DNA of 64,000 nt, taken from assembly GCA_000442125.1 (NCBI GenBank), contig KE546966.1:2157471-2221470 (forward strand). The letters are read 5' to 3'. This DNA comes from Opeltia flavorubescens (taxonomy: Eukaryota > Ascomycota > Lecanoromycetes > Teloschistales > Teloschistaceae). The position numbers and the translations under genes are program-made. The notes below the pieces were generated by a model that did no database searches, was not told the origin of the DNA, and was given only the letters and a program-made list of their open reading frames with translations. Positions 13,425 to 24,832 of this stretch are shown here, piece by piece (position 1 is the first letter of the stretch; every line of letters starts with the position of its first letter).

Positions 13425-13998
13425 TTTGGGGGTGTAAGGGAAGAGGCATGGGGATGGAGGGTATGGATTTGGAAATGAGGGCTTGTGGCAGTTATGATGA
13501 TGATGAGATGTAGGATATTTGCGACTTCAAATACATTAAGGTGGTTTATGATCTCAATCAACTATGTCTTGAAGCTGCTATTTCAATGTGATACCTGTCC
13601 GTAACATCCTCACAGCTCGAAATGCAGAATGTATGGAGGTACAACGAAATGATGCCAGGCAGGTACCCATTGCAACCAAACAGTTTGGCTGACTTTGAAA
13701 AACGGAAGGAACAACCGAGGGAGATCCCGGTGTTTATCGGCGATTGTGCCTCGGATTGGATTGTTTGCAATACGCAATACAATCCAGTTGAAGTCAATCT
13801 GTGCTGGTTCGCTTGGTTCTCCAAGATGCCAATCATAGAGATTGCTTATGCTATGAGTACGCTTGCTGAGTTGTAATACTTTTTACAAGAATATGATGGT
13901 ATCCTGCGGACGAGACTACCAACACTTGCAGCCTGAATAAATTCTTCTTGTAGCAGCAATTCAACGCAGTATTCCTTAAGCTTCTTTTCACCAAAATT
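13425..13998 (+). other. Intergenic stretch between carbonic anhydrase and GPAT
   Basis: About 575 bases. An 84-codon open frame at 13622-13876 has no recognisable domain and I do not call it a gene. Confidence 0.5.
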
Positions 13999-16494
13999 AT
14001 GGCTGGGCGCAGGGAAAGTATACCCATGGTCAACTGGGTCTACGATTTGATGCTATGGCTCTTCTCGATATTGGTTGACCTTTTCTTCCGTGAAGTGCAC
14101 CCTCGAGGATCATGGAAAATTCCAAGGAGAGGACCCATCATCTTCGTTGCGGCCCCTCACGCAAATCAGGTATGCAGTCTGCTAGGATCCTATCTGGGCA
14201 TTTTTGCTAACAGTGGGCAGTTCGTCGACCCGCTCATCCTCATGCGAGTCATCAAAACCGAAGCTCAACGACGTATAGCTTGGCTCATTGCGGAAAAGTC
14301 TATGAAAAGGAAGTTCATTGGTGCTGCTGCTGGCTTGCTGGGTCCTGTCACCGTGGGAAGAGCATTGGATAGTACAAAGCCAGGGACCGGGAAGATATAC
14401 CTACCAGATCCGAAAGGTGATCCCTTCTTGATCCGTGGCATCGGTACAAATTTCGAAAAGGAGGCTGAGGTTGGTGGTCTACTCGTTCTTCCCACTGTGA
14501 ATGGTCTAGCCGCCAACGCAGAGATTGCCGAGGTGCATGGTCCTGAGGAGATCCGGCTGAAGAAGGAGTTCAAAGGAGATGTCGCACTCGGACAATTGAC
14601 AGGACGAGGTCAAGTCGGCCCAGACGGGAGCTCCGTGGACGGTGGATCGCTTGAGGCACAACATGACTTTCAAGGCACATCGTACAAAACGGCACCAAAG
14701 GTCGACCAGACTGAGGTGTACAATGCAGTATTTGATCGACTCAGCGTTGGTGGCTGTATAGGCATCTTTCCTGAAGGTGGCAGTCATGACAGACCCGAAC
14801 TCCTGCCTTTGAAAGGTGATTTTTGGCGGGCACGCTGCAAAGACTGAATGACTAACCGGCTGACATCTTATAGCTGGTGTTGCAATTATGGCTCTCGGAT
14901 CACTAGCAGCCGACCCAGAATCAGGGCTCAAAATCATTCCTTGTGGCATGAATTATTTTCACGCCCACAAATTTAGATCCAGGGCTGTGGTGGAATTCGG
15001 CTCTCCTATAGACGTCCCGAAGGAATTGGTGGATCTTTATGAGAGCGGAGAAAGGCGTGAAGCTACGAAACAGCTTCTCGAGATTGTATACCAATCCTTG
15101 GTCGCAGTGACTGTAACCAGTCCAGACTACGATACTCTGATGGTATGCGTCTCATCATCATCTACTGAAAGACTTTCGCTGACCTCATACTAGCTTATTC
15201 AAGCCGCAAGACGACTCTACAATCCAACAGGAAAGAAGTTACCCTTACCGATGATCGTCGAGCTTAACCGACGACTGGTCAAGGGATATACGCATTATCA
15301 AGATGACCCGAGAATTGTCAGCCTCAAGAAATCAGTGAATGAGTACAACAAGCAGCTATGGCTCCTAGGCGTTCGAGATCACCAAGTAGAGTACGCCAAA
15401 TTTTCAATCCCCAAAGTCATCTTTACTTTGATCTATAGGCTTGGAAAACTATCCTTCATGGCCATTGGTACCTTACCTGGACTTGTGCTCTTCGCTCCAG
15501 TCTTTATCGCCACCAAGATCATTTCCGTCAAAAAGTCAAGGGAGGCTCTCGCCGCATCAACCGTCAAGCTTGAAGGCCGAGACGTAATGGCAACCTGGAA
15601 GTTACTGGTCGCTTTGGCTTTTGCACCTCTCCTCTACCTCCTCTACACTGTCTTCCTGACCTGGTGGACCTACCGTAACCATGTTCAAGGCTATATGCCG
15701 ACCTGGGTGCCCCTCTGGCTGGTGGTGGTTTTCGGTTTCATATTCTTCCCCGCTGTCACCTTCGCAGCCCTCCGCTTTGGCGAAACAGGCATGGACATCC
15801 TCAAATCTCTCCGGCCCCTCGTACTCTCCTTGAATCCGACCTCCGCCAATACTCTCTTCAAGCTTCGGGAAAAGCGTAGGGAACTCTCGGCTGAAGTCAC
15901 GGAGGTTATTAATACGCTGGGCCCGGAAATGTTTCCGGACTTTGATTCTGCGAGGATTATTGCGGATCCTTTCCGTAGTGGTATGTTTGAGGAGCCGCGT
16001 ACACCGAGGACGCCGCGCACGCCTTCCCGTCTTTCGAGGAGGTCTACGACGACGGAGGATGATTCTTCTTTTACCGATGCGAGTATTGCCGGCAGCGCAT
16101 CTACTCCAGGTCAACTTCCCCGCAATGAATCCTTTGGCAATCTCGGTAATATTGGTCTTTTTGCTTCGAGGCCGCAGACTCCCGTTAGTCATGGGCATAG
16201 CCGTAGGGGGTCGCAAGCTGGTGGTGGGGGGTTTGGTCTGCAGGGTTTTAGTATGTTGAGTTCTAAGGAGAGTTTGGATGAGGTTAGTAAGAAGATTCGA
16301 GGGGCGATGAGGGAGAGGGGGCAGCAGAGGAGGAGGAGGAGTGAGGAGGGGGGTGGTGCTGGGGGTGAGTTCGCNNNNNNNNNNNNNNNNNNNNNNNNNN
16401 NNNNNNNNNNNNNNNNNNNNNNNNNNNNNNNNNNGGGAGTGGGAGTGTGACGCCGGGGGAGGGGGCGGGGAGGGAGGGGAGGAAGGATGTTTGA
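13999..16494 (+). CDS. Glycerol-3-phosphate O-acyltransferase (SCT1/GPT2 type)
   Basis: ER membrane enzyme making lysophosphatidic acid from glycerol-3-phosphate (or dihydroxyacetone phosphate) and acyl-CoA, the first step of glycerolipid synthesis. Exons 13999-14169, 14221-14815, 14874-15142 and 15194 to the end join in phase. The acyltransferase blocks are visible: APHANQFVDP (catalytic His/Asp, continuous only after removing intron 1), VGRALD, FPEGGSHDRPELLPLKAG and CGMNYFHAHKFRSRAVVEFG. Hydrophobic segments lie near the N-terminus (VNWVYDLMLWLFSILVDLFF) and in three C-terminal stretches after residue 400. The tail is Ser/Thr/Pro-rich with TPRTPRTPSR, a likely phosphorylation region. A 60-N gap (16375-16434) falls in the tail. 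The frame after the gap that ends at 16494 looks more protein-like than the one ending at 16450, so I place the end at 16494. Confidence 0.92.
16375..16434. other. Assembly gap of 60 N
   Basis: Sixty undetermined bases inside the acyltransferase tail, preceded by a purine-rich low-complexity run of agg/ggg triplets. True length is unknown and need not be a multiple of three. Confidence 0.99.
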
Positions 16495-16939
16495 GATTAG
16501 GGAGGGAGGGGTTTTGAGTGCATGGGTTATTGTATATATCTCTAGTGTGTGATTAGCGGAGGCGTTTGAGGGATTCTCGGGGTGAAAGTGGACGAGGAAA
16601 TGCGTTATGGCTTATGCGGTATGGACTTTTTCCGAGCAGGGTTTTTACGAAGCAGGTCTTGTAGATGAGTATTGTGAAATTGGCATTGATACCCTGGAAT
16701 TTTGGGTCTTGTCTTAAATTTGTAAAGGTGTGGACTGGGATGTATGTGTGGATGCATTTCCTGCGGGCTTTTTAAATTTGGGGTAAGCTTGTACAGAGGT
16801 ACTCTCCCCTTTCCATATCTCTATTCTACACATATACATACTCGAGTACTGCGATCAACTTTTTACCTTCCCCTCCCTTCTTTTGATACACCTCCTCATC
16901 TTCTTTTCCCCTCCAAAAAGATAAAATTTATTGATTTAC
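16495..16939. other. Convergent 3' region, GPAT / ARMH3
   Basis: About 445 bases between two genes that end towards each other. The first part is purine-rich, and the part from about 16,860 is pyrimidine-rich on the plus strand. No gene is seen. Confidence 0.5.
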
Positions 16940-19257
16940 TCACCTCCCCCCATCACCAACGACCCTCCTCGCATCCTCCACCGCACACCTCCCCACCCTC
17001 TTCACCATCCCCTTCTCCTCCACCTCCCTCCACCTTATCCATTTCTCCACCCCTGCTAAATCTAGCACTGGGAGTGTTTCCACACCTGACCTGATGACAC
17101 GAAGGACTTCCTTCGCGCTAAGATTTTTGTTTGTATTTCCGCTGGAGCGTTGGGATTGTTGTAGGAGGAGTTCGAAATGGGAGGATGTTGAGATGAGGGT
17201 GTTTATCATTGCTGTGGGGGAGGGTGTGGATGTGGCTGTATGATTGTTAAGACCGGTGGTAGAGGTTGATGATGGGTGCGTGCAAAAAGCGGTCTTAAAC
17301 CGCGAAAGCAAGTATGCGGATTCCACAAGCTTATAAAACAGATCATCGTAGTCTGCCGTAGTGGGTAAGAATGCATCCCCCGCACCGACAGCGAGGGAGA
17401 GGGTTTTTAGAAACACGTCCACTAGACTCGAGATGTCAGGGTCGCTGGTTAGGGATTCGTGATACGTGGTTAGGAAGCGGAGGAGGGAGAGTAGGGTTTG
17501 CCATAGTAGGGGCCAGTGGTAAGGAAGGCGGGAGCGGGTGCTGATGAGGTAGGATAGAAGGCGGTGGAGGATGTTGAGGGTGGATGTGTAGAGGGCGATG
17601 GGGAGCCGACGCCGGAGGTTATGGTTTATGGTGTCGATTGCTATGTCCATGATGCTAGCTGCCAGGGGCCGGGAGGCTGGGGTGGGAGTAGGAAGGAAAG
17701 GGGGGCGTTGGCGGCAGAGACGGACGGGGGTTGAGAGAGCGGGGTCGAAGATTTTTGTGCAGAGGGATTGGTCTTCGATGAGGATGCGGAGGGTGGTGAG
17801 GTTCAAGAGGCCGTAGAGGGTGGCGCGCGGGGAGCGGTGGGCGTGGTGCAAGATGTAGGATGTTAGGGAGAGGAAGGCGCTGAAGGGGGATTCGTGTTTG
17901 GGTTCGGGGGTGGAGGTGATGAGGTTGAAGCAGAAGAGTTTGTTGGCGTTGATGAAGTCGTAGGTGGATAGGAGGATGGAGGCGTCTGTTTCTGNCCTGT
18001 ACTGACTTAGCTGCATCTCAAGCTTTCATCTGGAGAATCTCACAATGCAGCGAACAGATCTTTGGTATCCTCGGCATGGGGATTAGGGGTGGAAGAACGA
18101 CTAGGTGCCAGTGCTGCCAAGCCGATATATTTTAGAGTGCTGCTCAAGGTCCAGCCTTCCTCGATGTCTTCTTGAATAGCGACATATTTATCTCGAGATC
18201 GAGAGCAGACAGCTCCCAACCCTCGAACAACTTTTTTGATAGCAAGGTCATCTACAAAATCCTCGAGCCGTGACCGGTATGGATTTCGGAATTCGAATTT
18301 GTTGTAATTTGCAAGAAGTCCAACGAGAAGAAAAGGCTCAAATACGCGGGTAGGGGTATCTACATCTTGTATGTACTGCAGACAATTAGTTAACAAGTCG
18401 AGAAGGATCACCCTTCCAGCAGCCGCCTTTTTTAAGCAAACCGCCCGATACTGCTATTATACTTCTCATAAAATCGGACAGAGATGTCTCACCTTCATCA
18501 AACAAGGGAACAAGTCCCGGTGGGTGAAATAGGAGACCAGGCTGGTCTGGTAGGCACCTGCTGTCAAGGCTATGGCAACTTCAATCGCCTTCTGCCGAAC
18601 TTCTACTGCAACCCGGTCAATTGTTATCTTACTGGGAATCGATCCGTTAACACACCTGATTCTCCTGAGCGGATCACAGTCTCAATGGCATTGGCAAAGT
18701 CAAGGAAGACATCATCGACTTCGTCCAGTCCAGCAAGAACGGTTATGATTTCCGAGCTGGGGTTGGTGTATCGTTTTGCCAGAACAACACCTAGGAAGAC
18801 TGTTAAAGTCTGAGCGGTGAGTGTCAAACATAGCGGCAGAAAGGTCATGCTAACATACATCGAGAGCGGCTTCATCTGAAAGTCCATTGCTGGAGGTAAT
18901 CTGGGAGATAGCTCTCCTGAACAGCTGCTGTGTTTCGTCCTGACAAAAGCTACATTAGCTGCCGTAACGAGGCCAAAATGCCGCCGAAATGTACCTGAAT
19001 TTGCAACAAGTCGTCCGCATCGATTGTTTCCAATCGCCGTTGGAGGCTTGGTTTATCTGGTCGCAGAAGAAAAAATTCTTTCCAGAAGCCCTCAGAGAAA
19101 TCAGATGACTCGTTTGCTTCCTGAGCTTCAGTCAGCGGGATTTTCTCAAGTGAAAAATAGAAGATATTACGATTTGAAACAGCTGTTCGTACAGACTATC
19201 AATTTTAGGCTGGAAAGAGCTTGGCCGACCCTGTTGGGTAAGGGGAGAAGGTTCCAT
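16940..19257 (-). CDS. ARMH3-like armadillo-helical protein (DUF1741)
   Basis: Eukaryotic family whose animal member ARMH3 (C10orf76) acts at the Golgi with PI4-kinase IIIbeta; the fungal role is not established. Seven exons on the minus strand join in phase: 19257-19171, 19120-18995, 18939-18859, 18809-18656, 18605-18493, 18375-18044 and 17996-16940, giving 649 residues. Family landmarks appear in order: FQPKIDSLYEQLF, EGFWKEFFLLRPDKPSLQR, LDTLTVFLGVVLAKRYTN, SSEIITVLAGLDEVDDVF, RQKAIEVAIALTAGAYQTSL, VSYFTHRDLFPCLMK, FEPFLLVGLLANYNKFEFRN, and a C-terminal helical repeat region ending in a Trp/Glu/Arg-rich segment. The N at 17995 sits in the second codon of the last exon but does not disturb the phase. 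Residues VEVRQKA are continuous only with the 50-nt intron 18606-18655, which decided that junction. Confidence 0.88.
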
Positions 19258-19774
19258 TATTGGTCGAAGATCCGCCTAAGACTTTCAAATCTTCAATCTT
19301 TCATATTGACTCTTGATGCATCTTCAAAGTGTCGTATCCGCGGTACTTTCAGGCTGCCCGAACGAAATTCCCAGGCAATTGCAGGTTGCGTTCTCGACAA
19401 CCACTTGAGAAATCCTTTTCAATGATGCGAGCATTTACCTGTCAAAAAAAATCCAAGCTTGAAGTTTATACACAGAAAGAAATCAAGTAAGAAACGAAAA
19501 TCGATTACCTCGATTCATGCGCAAATCCGTCGACTGCACAAAGAAAATGCCATCCAGCTCAGCCCTATGATGCTGAGAATCTTCAAACCGTTCATTGGTT
19601 CATGGGGCCCTGCCTGTCTGACTCAGCATCGCTCTGTAATCATTCCAGAAACATGTCAGGCATGACAATCAATTTGTTCAAATACCCTTCGGCATTACTG
19701 AAATCACCTTGTTATAACATGATCCTGTGGTACGACTCCTACAAGTGAATTGCCTATTGAGGTCCAACAGCACC
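19258..19774. promoter_or_regulatory. Divergent promoter region, ARMH3 / ISA1
   Basis: About 517 bases between the start codons of two divergently transcribed genes, so both promoters must lie here. Short open frames on both strands look like chance. No specific factor site is claimed. Confidence 0.5.
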
Positions 19775-20607
19775 ATGACACTCCACCGCCCTGCCTCGTC
19801 CTTCCCCGCCTCCACCCATCAAATTTTCAAGTTCGCCGCCGCCGCCTCAGTCAGTCGGACGCCTTCCCTGAGAAATCCACAAAACTTTCACTCATCCACA
19901 CATTTCCGCCCAACCTCAAGACGCAAACTCGTTACCACTACCACCTATCGCCCCCACTCTTTCGACTCCATCCCTCCGCCAGCGCCACCGAGAAATACGG
20001 GCATACCAGACAGTTCAATAGCCGGACTAAAACCCAAGGTCCACGATACAAGACCTCCAAGTTTTCCAGGTCAACCTATATTACCACAATCCAACCGCCA
20101 AGATGAGCACCCAAGTATCAGTATCCCCGAGGCTGAAGCCCAGAAAAGTAAGCCGGTCGTCGAAACACAAACAACCAATCCAGCTCCAGCTCCAGCTCCC
20201 GCACCCCGCAAATCGAGATTACGAGCCCGGAAAGCCGCCATGACGGTAACGCCAGCAGCTACGAAACAATTACAGAATCTACTCTCTCAGCCTGACCCAA
20301 AATTGATTAGAGTAGGCGTCCGCAACAGAGGGTGTTCGGGGTTGGCCTATCACCTGGAATATGTGGATAAGCCTGGCGCATTCGACGAAGCGGTGGAACA
20401 AGATGGCGTCAAGGTGTTGATTGACAGTAAGGCGCTTTTCAGCATCATTGGAAGTGAAATGGACTGGGTGGAGGATAAGTTGAATGAAAGATTCGTTTTC
20501 AGGAATCCGAATATCAGTGAGTGGTTCTTATGTTGTTCGGATCATGTATGGCAAACTGACGCCAGACAGAGGAGCAATGTGGCTGCGGTGAATCCTTCAT
20601 GGTTTGA
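19775..20607 (+). CDS. isa1: Mitochondrial iron-sulfur assembly protein, ISA1/IscA type
   Basis: A-type carrier that works late in mitochondrial iron-sulfur biogenesis, needed with Isa2 and Iba57 to mature [4Fe-4S] enzymes such as aconitase and lipoyl synthase. Exon 1 is 19775-20516; a 53-nt intron leads to a 38-nt last exon, 20570-20607, for 259 residues. The IscA fold spans about residues 150-259: MTVTPAATKQLQNLL, RVGVRNRGCSGLAYHLEYVDK, DGVKVLIDSKALFSIIGSEM, FVFRNPN, then EQCGCGESF. The three conserved cysteines (GCSG and CGCGES) are all present, the last two only in the short exon 2. The first 150 residues are Ser/Arg/Pro-rich, suiting a mitochondrial presequence plus a linker with a Pro-Ala run near 20,195. 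The ATG at 19775 is the first in frame; upstream codons lack an ATG. Confidence 0.94.
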
Positions 20608-20852
20608 GTATCATCAAACTCGATGAACCGCTGAGATGATCTGTATATACCATAACGTCCTAAAGAGAGCGACCATCACATATGATTTAAATGCATAGCA
20701 CGGCGTTGAAAAGCATACTGGGCTGGCAGGCTGGTTTCTTCAAACTATCTATTAGAAAATACAACCGAATCAAAGAATCAACACATCCCACCAAACTTCC
20801 ACCAGAGTCTCCCCATCCATCCACAAACATCCCATCGACCCCTTCCCCCCTC

Positions 20853-21787
20853 TCAAAACATCCCAGGCGTGAAATCCACCACCCCCGCACCCTTCAACAT
20901 CGTCTTCACAACCTCCACAAACGCCGCATGCGCCGGATCTTCCTCAAGATAATACCGCACATCCTCCGCATTCTCGAATTCCACCACGAATCCATGCGTG
21001 AAGCTTGCCTAGAAGAAAACCTCAGCCATCAGTACCTTTTGGAAGTTTGGAAAGTATCATGCGGGAGTGAAATTTCTCGATCGCCAGTCCACATCAACAC
21101 ATATCTCATCGAAATAAAAAAACAATACACATGTCCACATCCTGATATCCCTCGGTACTGTCCCAAATCTCGAAATGCCTCAAACCCAAACCCCTGCTCT
21201 TGGAATCACAAAACGCACTGCACTCCCAACCTACCCCCCCTCTCCATCATCTTCATTCTTCCAAACCCATCCCCATCTCAACTTCAAGGCCAACCCCCCC
21301 CCCCTTCTCCCCAAAATGAGAAATAATACGAATCCAAACTCGAAAATAACGAAAAAATCACAAACCTTAAATTCCTCCTCACTATGATTCCTTCCCCCCC
21401 TGATATCGACGATATACTTCTCCCCAGTGTCCTTCTTCATACATGCATCTTTTAAGCCGAGCATTTTTTGGCATGTAGCGTGGATCTCTGAGGCGGGGAG
21501 GGAGGGGTTGAACTTTTTGGGGGGTTAGTGAGGGGAGATATGCGGGAGGGGGAAGGATGGGGGAGGGGGAAGGGGGAAGGGGAAAGGGGGAAGGGGAAGG
21601 GCAGTGGGAAGGGAATGGTGGAGAATAATTGTGTTGATTGATTTTTGATATTAAAAACTGCTATTAGACAGATATATAGGTAGTAATGAATAGGGGGGAA
21701 GAGTTTGGAGGGGAAGCGGAGTGCAGCAGATAAACAAATCGATATGGAATACATTACCTCAAAGCAGACTATATGGAAAACCGTCAT
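20853..21787 (-). CDS. Stress-responsive A/B barrel (Dabb) domain protein
   Basis: Small ferredoxin-like dimeric barrel protein; members include stress-induced proteins of unclear activity and some polyketide cyclases. Three exons join in phase 0: 21787-21758 (MTVFHIVCFE), 21512-21366 and 21008-20853, giving 110 residues, the usual size. The domain starts with the typical M-T-x-x-H-I-V-x-F strand, then a helix (ASEIHATCQKMLGLKDAC), the KYIVDIRGGRNHS strand, and the second half-repeat THGFVVEFENAEDVRYYLEE with DPAHAAFV and the VVDFTPGMF end. Both introns are long for this locus (245 and 357 nt), and the first carries a strong purine tract on the plus strand. The first exon codes only ten residues, so automated callers could miss it. 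No neighbour suggests a biosynthetic partner. Confidence 0.88.
21543..21620 (+). repeat. G-rich polypurine low-complexity tract
   Basis: Runs of three to five G separated by one to three A dominate this stretch, which lies in intron 1 of the Dabb gene and is pyrimidine-rich on its coding strand. Many G runs close together could fold as a G-quadruplex; that is inference. Confidence 0.8.
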
Positions 21788-22575
21788 GTTTTTCCCCGAG
21801 TCTTGAAAAATCCCTTCCTTAATAAACCTTCTTTTTAGAGTATATCCGCTTTGAACTCTTCTTTTCCCCAAAAGGTGCAGGCTAGGGATTTCTTTTGCCA
21901 ATAGTAGCTTCGAGGTTTATATTCTATCACTCGTCAGATATGGGTGTGAGAGTTAATAGCAACAAAGCCTCTCCCGTTGGAGTAGAAACAAATCCACAGG
22001 CACAAAACACCAAAAGGACGAATGAAGTTCGATTATTCATCCATATGCACCTTCCGGCCAATTCACCACTACATCGCTCCTATTGCAATGCTTTGCATGA
22101 GTGACGTCAGGACGCATTGAATCGATAGACAGCGAGGAAGACACGCACAACACAAGTTTGGCTCATACATACCCTACAGACAAGATATTTAAAAAGAACG
22201 GCCAATTCACAAGTGCATTCGATTACTCGTGAAACTGAATCCTGATTTTCATAATAATAGTATACAAAGGGTCCCCTAATCAGCGCTTTTTCGCCCCCAA
22301 ATCTTTTGTAATTCGCCATTCCTGATCGCTTCGCTTCACGTGGTATCATTGCGCTCATTCCCATCCTCATCATTCTCATCGTACAAGCCAAGTGCAGCCC
22401 GAAAGGAATCCCGCTTTTGTTATACTTTTCTCTTCTTTGGTGCTCCAGCAGCCCAAGCCCCATTTTCGCAAGCCCAACAAAACCCGCAAGCAAGCAAAAA
22501 GCCAAGTTTTCTTTTATAGCAAGCAACAACGCCCCCATCACCAGGGGGGAAAAGAGGCAAACAACAGCATTTCCA
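21788..22575. other. Intergenic stretch upstream of the Dabb gene
   Basis: About 790 bases between the 5' end of the Dabb gene and the 3' end of the F-box/LRR gene, both on the minus strand. Open frames here on either strand have no recognisable domain. Confidence 0.5.
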
Positions 22576-24832
22576 TCACTTTTTAAACATGTAATGTCCA
22601 TAGAGCCCTCCGACCTCGCCCCATGCAACAGGACACTTCCTCATCCCCCACCACATGGCGCCCATCTTCCAGCTTCGGCGACCGCCCTGATTCCCACCCA
22701 CAGCATTGGAGTCGCGGACGTACCAGCCACGACGACCGAGTTCCTTGACGACCCATCCGAGACGTTTGTTTGTGTTCCTACATTCGCGGAGTGAAGAGAT
22801 GGCTTTGTCGCCGAGTTCGATGACTTCCAGGGGAGAAGTTCTAGGGGAGAGTAGGGTGCAGGAGGTACTGAATAGGGAAGATTGAGTAATGGCAGGGATG
22901 GAGGAAAGGTCGAGATAGTGTAGGGTTGGTGGTGTCCATGGTTGGGTCGGCTCTTCTGGCGTGGTAGGCTCGCGTGTTGGAGATGATGGTGGTGAGGAAG
23001 TTGAGGGCGGGCCGAAAAAGGAGTTGATATCTTGTACGGAGAGGTCCGCGGATGCAAGACTTAGCTCCTCGAGATGCTTGGTCAGAGGCAGGAGAAGTGG
23101 CGTATGCCAACGACGGATCTGGGCGCCACTAAGGTTCAGGGATTTAAGGGTTGTTGGAAGGGCTGGAAGCAGACGCTCAACGTCATGCTCCCGAAGTAAA
23201 CGGTAGCGAGCGATGTCGCAAGACAGGTTCAGAAAGACGAGATTCTTGGCCGCAGGATGATTAATCAGGAAGTTGACCACACCATGGCCAGAGATTGACG
23301 TGCAGCGGCCGAGATTGAGGTGAGATAGAGATGCAGAGTCCGGAATAGACGCCAGCGCATTATCCGTGATCCGCGTATGGGACACATCGAGGTGAGTAAG
23401 ATAGGGTAGACGAGGAAGAAGGGTTTCGAAGACATTGCTGGGAAGGGTGAAGCATTCGTGAAGACCGAGCCGACGGATATTCAGGTTTATGGGGACATCA
23501 ACAAGGCTAGTGATAGCTGAGGTGAATGATTCCGCAAACGGTTTCGAAGAGGAGGCGCAGAAATCCACGGCCCGGAGTTTTGGTAATCCATAGAAAAGTT
23601 TGCAAAGAACATTTTCATCGATATCATCATCCAGGTTTTCTTGCAACAACACCTCCTGGATGGCAGGGGTAAGTTCGAGGCAGTGGTGCAACGTCTTCGA
23701 TGTCATATTCTGAACTTCTGAATTGACTTGTCGGCTGCGGCCTAAGCCAATGGATGTGAAATGGGAAAGATCGAGTCGTTTCACAATCGTGCCAAGTCCC
23801 GGGTACTGTGCTACGTGGGTGAGGAATTTCGAGAATATTGACGAGTGAGGAACTGTGATATGGCTGTATAGGGTATTGATAGTGGCAACATGGATAGTAC
23901 GGGACGTTAAGAGGCAGCTGATCAAGTCGACATTTCGAGGGGCATAAGCGGATGGTTGACAGTCCAGTGCAAGCTGAGCGATAACCTCATCTGTGGGTTG
24001 CATTAGGATAGGGTACATGCATGATGTGGAACCTTATCGTCACTTACCTAGAACCTCGACTGGCAATCTCTCCAAAGGGGACTCGCCAGGAGCAAATGTT
24101 TTTGGGGTTTCAACCGTCATTGCTGAACCAAGAGGCTCCCAGTCCATTCCTGTTAACTCGGAAATGCCGGTTCTGGGCGCGGTATAGCTTCTCGCTCTGC
24201 GATGGCCTCTACCAGCGGATGTTCTCCAACTGTCAGACCGCCCACACCGACAACAACAGGTGCATGACCCAGTGTCGGGGGTGAGTCCATCCTTGTCTTC
24301 ATTCTGACTCGTAGGAGGTATAGAGGTATTGATGGATTCAAGAAATGACTGTGCTATGCCTGACCGCATGTTGAATCAATTAGCATAGAAAATACAGAAT
24401 ACACGCAGGAGTGAAGAGAAGGATGGGGGCGAGTGAAGATATTCACAAAAAAAATGCGCGGGTGATCTCACCACCTGCTTCTTCCTTGACCGACGAGCCC
24501 GAACCCTGTCTTGTTCGAGAATTTGCTGGTGTTCCCTGCATCACGCACGGGTCTGCATCATTTCTGAAGAAAGCGCGCCTGTCGGCAGTAGCAGCATTTA
24601 GTGTCGCTCTTGCAGGGACGACCCGATCGGGAAGGGCAAAATCCGGGGTAGACGGTGAAGAGGCTCGACGATTGGCGAGTTTGTGGAAGTCAGCAGCATA
24701 GTATCTGCTTGGAGCAGGAGAGAGGTCCGGATCGGGTACCGTGATCATGGCAAGTCGAGGTGCCATAGTGGGAGTCGCTTCTTGGGGTTCGGACCAATGT
24801 TTGGGCAGCGTCAACGGAACTTCACATTTCAA
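22576..24832 (-). CDS. F-box / leucine-rich-repeat protein
   Basis: Likely substrate receptor of an SCF ubiquitin ligase: the F-box binds Skp1 and leucine-rich repeats recruit a target. Three exons join in phase: 24832-24472, 24359-24048 and 23990-22576, about 695 residues. The F-box core LERLPVEVLDEVIAQLAL is split by the 57-nt intron 23991-24047 and becomes continuous on splicing, which supports the model. After it come several LRR-like units with LxxLDLS/LxxLNLS pattern (LTHLDVSHTRITDNAL, LSHLNLGRCTSISGHG, LKSLNLSGAQI, LEELSLASADL, LHYLDLSSIPAI). The first 200 residues are low-complexity with a Cys cluster (CTCCCRCGR) of unknown meaning. A second in-frame ATG at 24766 could be the real start. 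A Grr1-like role is only one possibility; the target is unknown. Confidence 0.85.

Noticed and set aside
13622-13876. 84-codon frame between carbonic anhydrase and GPAT
   Set aside because: No domain, no promoter spacing and no splicing support; likely chance or 3' UTR.
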